A stretch of 64,000 nucleotides of DNA from Dactylis glomerata. Taxonomy: Eukaryota > Streptophyta > Magnoliopsida > Poales > Poaceae. The translations under genes were made by a program, and so were the position numbers. Below the pieces are notes generated by a model that was not told the DNA's origin, did no database searches, and saw only the letters and a program-made list of their open reading frames with translations. The DNA lies in assembly GCA_007115705.1 (NCBI GenBank), contig QXEO01002103.1, positions 79,113 through 143,112 on the forward strand, given 5' to 3'. Below are positions 43,048 through 53,713 of this stretch, in pieces; position 1 is the first letter of the stretch, and every line of letters begins with the position of its first letter.

Positions 43048-45654
43048 CACTACAACAGAACCCCCCTACAGCAACACATACATTTGTACCTAAGCGTCCA
43101 TATAGACGTTGCAAGCACGTTTACCAACGCTTTTAGTATGCGTTGCATTTTTAGGCGTTGCAAGGATATAATGCAACACATATGTATACGTTGGTAACGA
43201 ATGGTTAAAAGCGATGCAAAGTTGCAACAGATACCATGCATCGATTGTATACGTTGCTAGATAATATATGTGGATTGAATAATTTTATTAGAAATAAATA
43301 TTGTTTTCTAGACTAGCAAGCTAGATCTCTTCAAGGATGTTAGTATTTTTTTTCCTTCGCAAGAGAATATATACGTTATAAGAGAGTTATAAGAGAGGTA
43401 CGACAACACACATCATAGAATATGATTTCATTGCACGAAAGAACAATTCAATATTGATTATTAGGATCCCAGCCGATACATCAAAATTATCCTCAGAATA
43501 AATAGCTTACAATCTTGCGTCACAATATGATGTTCAAACTAATCCTGTATTTATTCCTTATAAAGTTGGTCTTCTAATACAGAGTTGATATCCAAATATA
43601 GCAACCCTAGATGATCTTTTCTGCCATCCTATATTCATTCCTCATAATGTTCTGCCTTATAATGTAGAGTTGGTATCCAAATATAACAATCCTTGATGAT
43701 CTTTTGTGCCTGAAAAAATAAACTTACAATTTCCAAACCCATCTGGCAAAGAACAATAGGTAGGCTGTAGTGAATTGTACTATCGAAAGCAGCAACCTAC
43801 ATGATTCTTTCCTAGCTAAAGTGAATAGAGATCACATTTTTTTAATAGCAAGACTCTATTCATAGCATTCCATGATGTACGTACATATAGAGTAAAGAAT
43901 ATCAAAAAAATGATAGAAAATACAGAATGTGCATCTTGGTAGATGGTACCTTCAAAAATTTAAGAAATTGCATAATGTCCTCCTTGGAAATTCTTTGTCC
44001 CCTGTAATAGCATGCCAATGCTAAGTCAGCAAGCAAGATAATGTGTGCTATCCCTAAATTTGAAACAGCACATTACACGTACATATTAAGTCGTTACCGC
44101 ACAGGTCGAAATATAATTACATACTAATGAATCAACAATAGAAGAACTAGATTCTCGTCGCCAAAACAAGAGTCAATCTGCACCAGTATGAACAAATCAA
44201 AACAGTACAAGTGAAAGGAAACATCTTGAATTCTAGCACTTTGCTCATAAAAAAGTTAGTACTTATACGGACTTAATAAACAGAGCATATAATAATACAA
44301 TAATGCTTCATGTTGTTTCTTAAGAAATGATTGACTATTGAGTAAAAATGATTGGAAAAATCTCAAGATAAATTGCAGTTTTATTTCTCATACATGTGAA
44401 AAACTTATTTACTAAGGGCATGTATTCTCTTATGATCTTTGAATTCACAATAAGATTCGTACCAGGGAGGATGAAAATAAGAAGAGTAAGTTGAAATATT
44501 TTCTGAACATAAAATGTGTGATTCTTCTTTCTTCTGAACCATTCCTGCATGTACAATCAAAGTATATACCACACAAATATTTATGTAGACATACTAACCC
44601 TCTCGCTTCATGCTCAAATACAATTTATAAACCTGTTACTTCCCTAAGTTAGATCAGAAGTTAACGAGACATCCTCCCCCCTAGCAATGACAACAGGAGC
44701 CATCACAAAATTTTATGTCTTCCGCAAGCACTACAACATGTAAAATACGATTCAGTCCTACCAGTTAAAAGAAAGGCTCTTACATTAGCTGCAGTTGACC
44801 AAGACATGGACCTGCTTGCTGACGTTAAGCACACGGCCGTTGCAGTTCCTGTAGCATGAGTGCGGGACAGGCGAGTTCGAGTTCCACTTCGGAAATAAGC
44901 TCCGGCCAATTGATAGATGTAAAAAAAAATCTTGGGGCTCTAGAATCCAATTTTTGACAAAACTTTCAGTAAACTATCATGTGAATGTTAGCAGATTAGT
45001 AGATTATGAATGGGACACTGGACGAATTAAAAAAATCAAAGAGGATGGAAGTAGAAATTGATGAGCATCGGATACGAGGGCAATGAGTAAAGTCTGGGCG
45101 AGCAACAACAACAAACCTCCTTGAACTGATGGTTGCGGCTGCGCCTATCCCACGAGACACAGGAACAATCTCTGTTGTGGCACAAAGGTACGTAGGCCTG
45201 CAGGCGGTGGCGGAGGCCTAGCCATGGTCGAAGTCCCAGGTGACCGCCAGGCACTAGATCGACGCCCTGCCGCCCCCGTAGCGATGCGGATCTGCGGTGG
45301 TGCGTTGTCCCCCTCACAGTTTTCGGGAGGAGAGGTAGACGAGGGCAGCGACTAGGAGTATGAGAGTGAGGGCGATGCTGACAATGCAGTGGAGGCGCCG
45401 GGCTTTGGACGGCTTGACTTGTGGCGGAGGCGGCGGCGGCGCCGAGCTTGAGATGACTCAATTTATGGCAGCAGCGCACTGATTCTAGGGTTAAAGGTGC
45501 ACGAGGAGAATAGAGAATGGGAGTTTTGATATGGGCCACGCGGGTGAGATGAGTTAAAAAAAAGAATGTTGCACGTGGGGTATGTGGACTTTAGATACAC
45601 ATAACACTAGCGTTGCCGGCTATATGTTGTTGTAGGGCTAATGTTGTTGTAGTG
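43048..45654. mobile_element. complete non-autonomous CACTA transposon, duplication CAT
   Basis: The left end reads CACTACAACAGAACCCCC. The right end, read on the minus strand, is CACTACAACAACATTAGCCC. The three-base duplication CAT (43045-43047, 45655-45657) flanks it. Subterminal motifs based on GCGTTGCA occur several times in 43080-43260. The 2.6-kb interior has no transposase. It carries a GC-rich segment at 45100-45540 with a probable captured gene fragment. Removing the element restores the gag frame of the host retroelement. Confidence 0.92.
45314..45457 (-). pseudogene. probable captured gene fragment encoding an N-terminal membrane anchor
   Basis: One minus-strand frame reads a Pro-rich stretch, a basic patch (KPSKARR) and about 22 hydrophobic residues (IVSIALTLILLVAALVYL) before a stop. 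This is the layout of a type II membrane anchor and is unlikely by chance in a GC-rich non-coding sequence. The stop overlaps a donor-like CT|GTGAGG, so the fragment may be the end of a captured exon. The frame is closed by a TGA directly upstream. I cannot name the parent gene. Confidence 0.45.
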
Positions 45655-46140
45655 CATAATCCTTATCACTAATATTTATGGGAGACATAACAAATTTAGC
45701 ATCAGGAGATAACTTATATCTAACAGTGCGTCTTGCAAGAAGATCTATAATAGCACCAGCATCACTAGTAGCATGAAATTCATCAATTAAATCATCATTG
45801 AGCTCAATATAAGCTTCCTCTAGATCATCACTAGGACATTTTCGAGACTTAGGTGAACTAACAGGTGTAACAGCAGTGTTTCACGTTTGCTTAGTCCTAG
45901 CAATTGTAGCATCTAGGAAGGAACCTAACGAACCACTCTCATCAAGCACAGTAGAAGCATCATCAAAACTATCAGTAGCATTTTCAAACTCAGCAGAAGT
46001 GGTAGCATGTGCATGTGGTGGTGTAAAAAACTTACTCATCACAGATGGTGAATCAAGAGCAACAGAGGTGTTCAGAGTCGTACCTCTTCTTGTAGTAGAT
46101 GGCAATATAGGAAACTTTCCATCACGAGGTTTACCCATGA
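45655..46140 (-). pseudogene. N-terminal piece of the gag gene of the split Athila-type element
   Basis: It starts at the ATG at 46140 (MGKPRDGKFPILPSTTRRGT), shortly after the tRNA-Asp-type primer site. A Ser/Asp-rich N-terminal region follows, broken by a stop near 45881. The frame then runs to 45658 and joins, after removal of the CACTA element, to 43047. Confidence 0.75.
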
Positions 46141-46221
46141 TGAATGGATTGCAGCGAACAATATGAATTCCAAGTGAACTTATAAATAAATCTATGCTCC
46201 CCGGCAACGGCATCAAAAAAT

Positions 46222-47606
46222 AGTCTTAATAACCCACAAGTATAGGGGATCACAACAGTCTTCGAGGGAAGTAAAACCCAAATTTATTGATTCGACACAA
46301 GGGGAGCCAAAGAATATTTATAAGCCTTAACAGATAAGTTGTCAATTCAGCTACACATGGAAACAGACTTGCTCGCAGCAGTTTATCAGTAGAAAAAGTT
46401 TTATAATAGTGGCAGTAGTAAAATAGTAACAGCAATAATAAAATAAAGGCAACAACGGTATCAATAGTAAACAGATTAAATACTGTAGGCATATGGAAGG
46501 ATGAACGGGCGTTGCATGGACAAGATAATTCATGTAATAATCAAGACATGGATAATTGCAGATAAATAATGATAAAGCATCCTAGTACGAAACAACCATA
46601 GGCATGTGTTCCGTATATATTTGTACGTGCTCGCAATGAGAAACTTGCACGACATCTTCTGTCCTACTAGCCCGTTTGCATCGGGGCCTCAAGGGAATCT
46701 ACTGGTAATTAACGTACTCCTTTTAATAGAGTACCGGAGCAAAGCATTAACACTCAGTGAACACATGTGATCCTCACATCACAACCATCCCCTTCGGTTA
46801 TCCTAATTATTGTCAGTTTGGGGCCTCAGGTTCCCGACAACGATATGTGTATACAACTTGCAGGTAAGATCATAAACAACAATTATCATCATAAAACAAT
46901 AACAAGTTCATATCTGAGAACATGGCACTCGGGCCCAAAGTGACAAGCATTAAGCACAACAAGTTGAAACAATGTTATAAGCACTAACAATGGATACTAG
47001 GCACCATGCCCTAACAATCTCATAGCAATTACATAAATGATCTCATCCAATCCCTACCATCTCCTTCACCTACAGCGGGAATTACTCACACATGGATGGG
47101 GGAATCATGGATGGTTGATGGAGAGACGTCGGTGATGATGATGGTGATGATCTCCTCCAAATCTCCGTCCCGGCAGGATGTCAGAACGGATTTTCTGGTT
47201 CCGAATCACGGTTTCTGATGGTGGTGGCGCAACGAAACTCTATCTGGGAAAAACACCAAACCCCCCGATATTTTTAGGTCAGAGGGTATATGTAGACGGA
47301 AGGAGGAGTCGAGGCGATGGTTGGGGCGGCCACACCACCCCCTGACGCGGCCTGGCCTGGCCTGCGCCACCAGGTGGTGTGGTGCCCTCCTGGCCCCTCT
47401 CCGTCTCGTATTCTGGCTCTGTGGGTGATTTTTGCAGTATTTTCCGGGATTTTTTCTGAAAGTTGGATTTCTGCACAAAAACAAGACACCAGGGCAATTC
47501 TGCTGAAAAAAGCGTTAGTCCGTGTTAGTTGTATTCAAAACACACAAATTAGAGGAGAAACAACAACAGAAGTGTGCGGGAAAGTAGATACGTTTTGGAC
47601 GTATCA
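46222..47606 (-). repeat. 5' LTR of the split Athila-type (Fatima-like) element
   Basis: On the minus strand it starts TGATACGTCCAAAACG (47606) and ends near 46222, next to the diverged primer site (46198-46215, 16 of 18 bases matching). It is about 1.39 kb. The GC-rich promoter segment is at 47320-47400. The exact inner border lacks a clear CA. The name Fatima-like is from memory. Confidence 0.75.
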
Positions 47607-49100
47607 GCCCGCATGGCAGCGTAACAGATGTGACTTGACATTGGCGCCTGCGCTGGGCGCGACGCTATAACACGTTACAACATCAATGCCGGCGCAGAAG
47701 CTCACGCGCTGGCCGCTGACCGACACGACGACACCTGAGCTTCTGCGCCGCCATTCATGGCGAAGCCTCTAGGCATTGGTCGGGCGGTGGCGCCGCTCCC
47801 GCACACACCACCACAGCAACCCACACCCACCGTAGAGCGGGAAGCATGCACCGGAGCCCATGAAGATGCCGAAGTGGCCGAGGAAGACGAAGAACGACCG
47901 CGAGGCGTCGTCCAGCCGCGGCACGCGCCGGAGCGGCAGGGCCCCCTCCCCGCTAACGCCAGCGGCTCTTCTTTGCCAGCTACCTCCGGCGCATCGGCCG
48001 GAGGACTACGTAGGGAGAGGGGTGACCATCGACGCGTCCCCACCGCGGGAGCGAGATCGCCGCTACGTGCGCCTCGAGGAGTGCGAGGCGCTCTGGGCAG
48101 AGAACCAGAGCGTTGACCACCGCGACATCTCCCTCCCCCATGGCTGGCACCTGAACCCTGCCAGGGTGCCGGTGCCGCCGGCGTCGCCGGTTGGGCCACG
48201 GCTGGATGTGGAGTTTTGCCACCGCATCCGCAACCTCCCCCAATAGCTGCGGGAGGATCGCCAGTACCGGAACAGGCGGTTCTGGTACGATTTCCTCAAC
48301 TGGGAGCACACGGCGCGCCGCCGCACCACCCGCAACGAGGACTTCCAGCCGTGGGAGGCGCACGACGTCGCCGAGCCCCCCCCTCCCTCCCCGACGAGGA
48401 CGACGAGGACTACCACGTCGTCAAGCAGGAGGCCATGGTGGATGTGCCGCCGAGCACCGGGGACCTGCCCCCGAAGTACCAGGCGGTCGTGGCCAGCGGC
48501 TACGATGAGGAGGCCCTCCTCCGGCAGGCCTTGGAGGCATCCAAGACGGACGAAGACGAGGTCTGCCCCGGCTATAGCGAGGCCATCAAGCTCACGGGCT
48601 TGGTGGCAGAGTTCATGGCATCACTGCCGCCTCCAGCACCGCTCCCGCCGCACGCGCGGCCGTTTGCGGACTTCGAGGGGTAGGAGGTGCCGCCGCCGCC
48701 CGGAGTTCTGCACCGCCAACGTCGCCATGACCACCTGCAGGGGGTGGTCATCAACCCACCGCCGCAGCCCCAGCAGGAGGTCATCGTCGACCTCATCTCT
48801 GATGCCGACGAGTAGCTGGCGGTGGCGCAGTTGCCCCTCGGAGTAGTTTTTAGGGTTTTTTAAATTTTGCATTGTAAATTCTGTTTAAATCAATGCAAGT
48901 TTATTTTTATTCGGGCCAATTTCATTTGCGTTTAAATTTGAAATTAAAAAAACTGCGCCGAACAGGATACGTCGGCCCGCTGGGTGCGCCAGCCAGGCAG
49001 GCCGAACCGCAATGCAAAATATATCGTGCCCTCAACGCTAACAGACCGGAATGGACCATTTACGTCGGCAAAATGCATCGACCCGCTGAAGATGCCCTAA
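47607..49100 (+). mobile_element. DNA-transposon remnant (possibly PIF/Harbinger type), left end cut by an LTR
   Basis: The right end, read on the minus strand, is TTAGGGCATCTTCAGCGGG. This looks like a TTA target site followed by a terminal repeat. The left terminus is missing because the Athila-type LTR abuts at 47606. The interior holds a GC-rich coding remnant. The superfamily is uncertain because the second terminus is absent. Confidence 0.4.
47860..48815 (+). pseudogene. transposon-associated grass ORF, stop and frameshift
   Basis: The credible frame starts MKMPKWPRKTKNDREASSS and runs through LPHGWHLNPARVPVPP to a TAG at 48244-48246. It continues through FWYDFLNWEHTARRRTTRNE, and after a frameshift in the C-rich run at 48380-48395 it resumes with an acidic region (DEDDEDYHVV) and ends near EVIVDLISDADE. 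Proteins with the HGWHLN..VPVPP pattern are, from memory, common as transposon-associated ORFs in grasses. I cannot assign an enzyme function. High GC and codon bias contrast with the AT-rich sequence to the right. Confidence 0.45.
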
Positions 49101-50261
49101 GCAAGCTGCCGCGTCGAACCCCAAATCCTCAAAACGAACAAGGAAGCCATCCAAAAGTCACACCCTGCCGGCCGGCTGCAACCACGACGCCGGAGTCTAA
49201 AAAACCCCACACCCTTCTCGATGTCCGGCACTACTGCTCCGGCGACGACGTATGGGTGCGCGGCGTGTAAATTCTTCAAAGATGGCACATGGCAGCTGCA
49301 TTCGAGCGTAGGTTTTCTCTTTTTGTGGATAATCTGTTTTGGCTTTCCGGCATACAGATGATGTATGTGGTCTGAGGAGCCGAAGATCTATGACTTTTAT
49401 ACCCACCTTCACTTTAACTGGATGCAGGGTGTTAGCCTTCCTAGTCAACAATTTTTTTTTGTGGTATATATGGTGTTTCAGGATTTTGACAACATACAAG
49501 TTATAACCCAGATTTTGACAAGATGTTAATTATTTGTAAAAAAATACAGTATTACAAAATTATTCTTATGACAAATCTGATGGTACAGTTTACTTGATCA
49601 GACCGGTTGTTTTAGCGCATTTTTTTACGGAGATACAATTTTTCTTAATTTTATCATGTCATATGGAGGGGCGTAAGGACATTGGACTGAGTGAGACGCT
49701 TGGCTCACAACGTTAGACGCCCGTCTAAAAACACATAGGGTAACCTAGAGGGACCCACACTTGTCCATCTTTAACCGTCTCTACTTTATTTTATAGAATA
49801 TGGAGATGGAGAAACAATATGACATCAAGGCCAAAAAGTGTGTTATAATTGGATCTGGGGTGATTTAAACTAAATATTATTTATACTAAAATTTTCTAGT
49901 TAAAATAATTATTTTTACCAAACAATAATCATGTGTACTATTACATTTTAACATTACTCACTTATAATTAACAATGCAATTAAATTATTATATATTAATT
50001 TTGGTTTTGTTTGATAAAACAATTCTAGCATCTCTCATTACAAGTACAATACTTTGTGCAACATATAAAACATATTTTGTAGGACTGGTCCTTTTCCTTT
50101 TCCAACATTGTCTCCTAAAATGAACCTAAAAAAGGAAGCTCACTAAGCCTGGGTTTTTTTAGAACATATTGCATGCCGTCGTTGATTAATTTGTGACGCT
50201 TGCATGAATCATATTCCTTATATGTTGCCATGTATTTTACTCTATTATCTTGGATCTCTAG
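49101..50261. other. AT-rich intergenic stretch, nothing recognised
   Basis: No ORF, terminal repeat or known repeat could be supported here. Composition becomes strongly AT-rich between 49840 and 50060. It is one of the few stretches of the window that resembles no other part of it. Confidence 0.5.
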
Positions 50262-51125
50262 ATTCTAGAGAGTACGTTGTAATACCAAATATATTGAAAG
50301 CACTTTTTGGTGTACGAGTACCTAAAGGCCAATAGAAATTGAGCAGTTTTACAATACCCGGTACTCCCTTGAGCAATCTGGGAGTACCGATCAGATCTGG
50401 CCGCCTATTTAAAGGGTTAGTTTAGTCTTTCCACCGTGCTAATTAATAGATAGTACTCGTATTTGTTTGTAATTTGTTTCCAGATTGGACGGCCCATTAA
50501 GCGCATGCCGCCGGCCGCCGGCTTCTTCCTCCTGTCACCCCGCAAACCTCAATCCCATCTGCGCCATGGTTCATGCCGCCGGGGGTACTAGTATCCTGGT
50601 GGCTGTATGGAAATTTGTGTTGGCGTACGGAATCCATACCACCACTGATTCCTTCGGACTTTGGTACTTGTATCAGAATGTTATCTTGTGTAGGAGATTT
50701 AGACGAGGATTTTTTCCCCATGAGATAGTATATTATCTGTGTCAAAAAATAATCGAGTTCCATATATGTTTGATCCATGGCTGTTCTCCACCTGGGCTTT
50801 GACCTGTGTGTCTCTCCGAAGCCGCACTGGCCGCGTCGCTGCGCATGGCCTGCCGGGCGAGAAGCCAGGAATCTATTTGAACAAAGAGATCACGTGAGGT
50901 TTGGCCAATCAATGGAAAGTATGCGACATAATGTATTTTATGACAATTTTGCCCCTCAAATTAAGGTACTCCGGGGTAATATTGGAGGTACTCCCTAATA
51001 GATGGATTGGAGTACCATTCAATCTTGATCGCTGGATTAGGAGAAATGAAAGGCCCATATTAGTTCCAGGGTACCCTAAAAGTGCTCAAGAAATTTGTAG
51101 TATGTGTAGTATTCTAGAGTATGTA
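50262..51125. repeat. possible decayed inverted-repeat DNA element
   Basis: The left end (about 50268-50320) and the reverse complement of the right end (about 51070-51118) are similar over some 50 bases and share TCTAGA and GCACTTTT in the same order. Short GGGAGTACC/GGTACTCCC motifs recur inside both ends. The interior carries no recognisable gene. No target duplication is clear, so the call is tentative. Confidence 0.25.
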
Positions 51126-51429
51126 CGCTAGTTTTGAAGATATTGACATGTCACAGATGTGGATTATTTAACATTAACGTCGACAGCGAGATGTCAGCAG
51201 TGTTTCCGTAGATTTTCAAGTTTCACGGCTCTAGTCTTTATTTACTGTTCGGTAAAAGTAAAAATGTGTATTGGATTTGTTTATCTGGTACTCTATATAT
51301 TCCGAGTACGCATGACCGTGGGTCGGGTTTAATACTGCTAACGCTCGGAGCCAGAAACGGAGACAAGTTGGTGCTAAACTGCTAACATTTTTAACAAGGG
51401 ATTTTTGGCTAAATACCTGTGACCTGCTT
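51126..51429. other. intergenic, nothing recognised
   Basis: I see no coding, RNA or repeat feature that I can support in this 300-base stretch. Confidence 0.5.
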
Positions 51430-52170
51430 CCTTGGATTATTCACCTGGACCGGTGCTACGACACCGGCAGCACCGGGCGCAGCTCCGCCCCTGCCGCAAT
51501 GTTCTCAAAATTTCATGCTACTGCTAGCCTAAATCATTTCCCCTTTGCGTCGCTCCCCCAAGCGACGCCAGGGGCGATTCCACCGCGCCGCCCCTAGCCC
51601 TCCCGATTTGGGCCGTCCTTGTCGCTGCCGCCGCCGGCCTCTGCCACGGCGGTGGCAGCTCCCTCGACGCCGAAGGTGGTCGGGGGTGTCCCGTCCTTGC
51701 GTGGTGGTGACCGGCTCGTGGAGGCGCTGGTAGTCCGGCGGAGGGGAAGCCGAGTCGGCGGACTCGGGCCATGGCGGAGGGTGGCGCGGCTGCCGACGAC
51801 GAGGAGGTGTGGCTGGCGGTTGCCTCGACGGATTCTAGCGTAGGCGATGTCCTTTGGCTGCACTCGCGGACGTGGCGGCGCATCTGGGCTCGCGTGCGGG
51901 CCGGTGGGCTCTGGCGGGCCGAAGGTGCTGGGGGAGCCGAGGAGGAGGTGCAAGGCGTGGCGGCTCTGCTGGAGCCGCGCAGGGAGGCGGGGCAGTGTTG
52001 CTTGCGCCGTCGTCTGGTGCGGGACTTGGCGCTGGCTCTGGCGTGTCTATGGAGGAGGTCCCTAGCGGCGCTTCTGGCCGGGGATGGTGGTGCGGTGGTC
52101 TGTAACGTGGTGGTGAGGAGGAGGAGCATTGGGCCGGGTACATGCTCGGCTCGAGGATGATGTGGCGCAC
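51430..52170 (+). repeat. GC-rich unclassified repeat, left half
   Basis: A very GC-rich block, open in several frames on both strands, but with low-complexity products. It continues at 58855-59319 after the inserted retroelement; the shared CGCAC proves the two halves were joined. Such blocks resemble, from memory, 5' regions of Triticeae LINEs, but no reverse transcriptase or poly-A tail is seen. Left border approximate. Confidence 0.4.
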
Positions 52171-53713
52171 TGATGTCTACGCACGCGTCTGTTCTTGTAG
52201 ACAGTGTTGGGCCTCCAAGTGCAGAGGTTTGTAGAACATCAGCAAGTTTCCCTTAAGTGGATCACCCAAGGTTTATCGAACTCAGGGAGGAAGAGGTCAA
52301 AGCTATCCCTCTCAAGCAACCCTGCAATTATGATACAGAAAGTCTCTTGTGTCCCCAACACACCCAATACACTTGTCAGATGTATAGGTGCACTAGTTCG
52401 GCGAAGAGATAGTGAAATACAAGCGGTAGTGATGATTATAAGTAGTAACTGTGATATGAAATAAATATCGCTGCGAGCAAACATGTAACAAAATAGGAAG
52501 TAAACGGTGTGCAATGCTTGGAAACAAGGCCTAGGGATCATACTTTCACTAGTGGACACACTCCCAACAAATACAACATGATTGAACAAATAAACAACTT
52601 CTCTTCACTATGGTACTCTGAATTACTCTCCTATTGAACAACACTAATCATTGCGTAGGGCTACGAAGCACTCCTCAAAGTTCATCAAGTACTTGACAAA
52701 CACCACTCATAGAGATATCCAAATCGAATCACAACTCAAGATAGATATTATTGCAACTTAGACCAAGTACTAACACGGTGCACACACTGTCAACATTACA
52801 CCATGAAAGGAGGAAAAGATCACTTCAATACTATCATAGTGATAATTATTCTCATAATCCATATAAGATCACAATCGTAGCCTAGACCAAGTACCACCAT
52901 GATGCACGCACTGTCACCGTTACACCATGGCAGGAGGAATAGATTACTTTAATAACATCACTAGAGTACACATAATATATGAATAATAACATCTACTTGT
53001 TCAACATGATACAAAGCTCACGATCACATAAAGATCATATCATGGGAGAGAGAGGTGAACCACATAGCTACCGGTACAGCCCTCAGCCCCGGGGATGAAC
53101 TACTCCCTCCTCATCATAGGAGACAGCAAGGTTGATGGAGATGGCGGTGAGGTCGATGGAGACGGCGGAGACGGCGGTGGAGACCGATGGAGATGGCTCC
53201 GGGGGCACTTCCCCGTCCCGGCAGGGTGCCGGAACAGAGACTTCTGTCCCCCGAAATTTGTCTTCGACGGCGGCGGCGCTGCGGAACTGTTCTGGAAATT
53301 TCGCCGACTCCCCTAGGGTTTTCCGTCCCGAGGCTTCTTATAGGCGAAGGGGCGTCGTCAGGGGGCAGCCAGGGGCTCCTCACACCAGGGTGGCGCGACC
53401 AGGGCCTGGGTCGCGCCACCTATGTGTGAGGGCGGCCTCTGGCCCCCCTCCGGCTCTCTTTCGGTCTTCGGGAAGCTTCCGGGAAAAATAAGACTTCTGG
53501 CTTTTGTTTCATCCAATTCCGAGAATATTTTCTATGTAGCTTTTCTGAAACACAAAAACAGCAGAAAACAGGGAACTGGCACTGTGGCATCTTGTCAATA
53601 GGTTAGTTCCGGAAATCGCATAAAAACGCCACGAAGTGTAACAAAACACAAGGCAAATTGTGCAAAAACAAGCATGGAGCATCAAAAATTATGGATACGT
53701 CGGAGACGTATCA
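52171..53713 (-). repeat. 3' LTR of the gag-less element at 52171
   Basis: On the minus strand it runs TGATACGTCTCCGACG to ...TAGACATCA. It contains a perfect 12-bp GC palindrome (53389-53400 with 53409-53420) close to the promoter. Confidence 0.92.

Larger units (their letters stand above)
31020..47606 (-). mobile_element. older Athila-type element, minus strand, split by two nested insertions
   Basis: Its pieces are 31020-34366, 42696-43047 and 45658-47606. In order on the minus strand they hold the 5' LTR (47606 to about 46222), a tRNA-Asp-type primer site, gag, protease and a downstream Athila ORF1-like gene. No reverse transcriptase or integrase is seen between protease and the downstream ORF. 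Removing the inserts with their target duplications brings the gag frame together across both sites. The 3' end and 3' LTR are lost at 31020, where the gag-less element begins. Confidence 0.8.

Noticed and set aside
43048..45654. Considered as a large MITE or a Harbinger element because of its small size and AT-rich ends
   Set aside because: The CACTA termini on both sides, the three-base duplication CAT and the subterminal repeats fit only the CACTA superfamily.
50485..50802. 105-aa plus-strand ORF in the repeat-poor stretch, considered as a host gene
   Set aside because: No domain, no codon bias and no supporting splice or promoter context; the opposite strand is open as well.
51524..52129. 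201-aa minus-strand ORF in the GC-rich repeat
   Set aside because: High GC makes all frames open. The product is Ser/Pro/Arg-rich low complexity, and it continues into an interrupted repeat.
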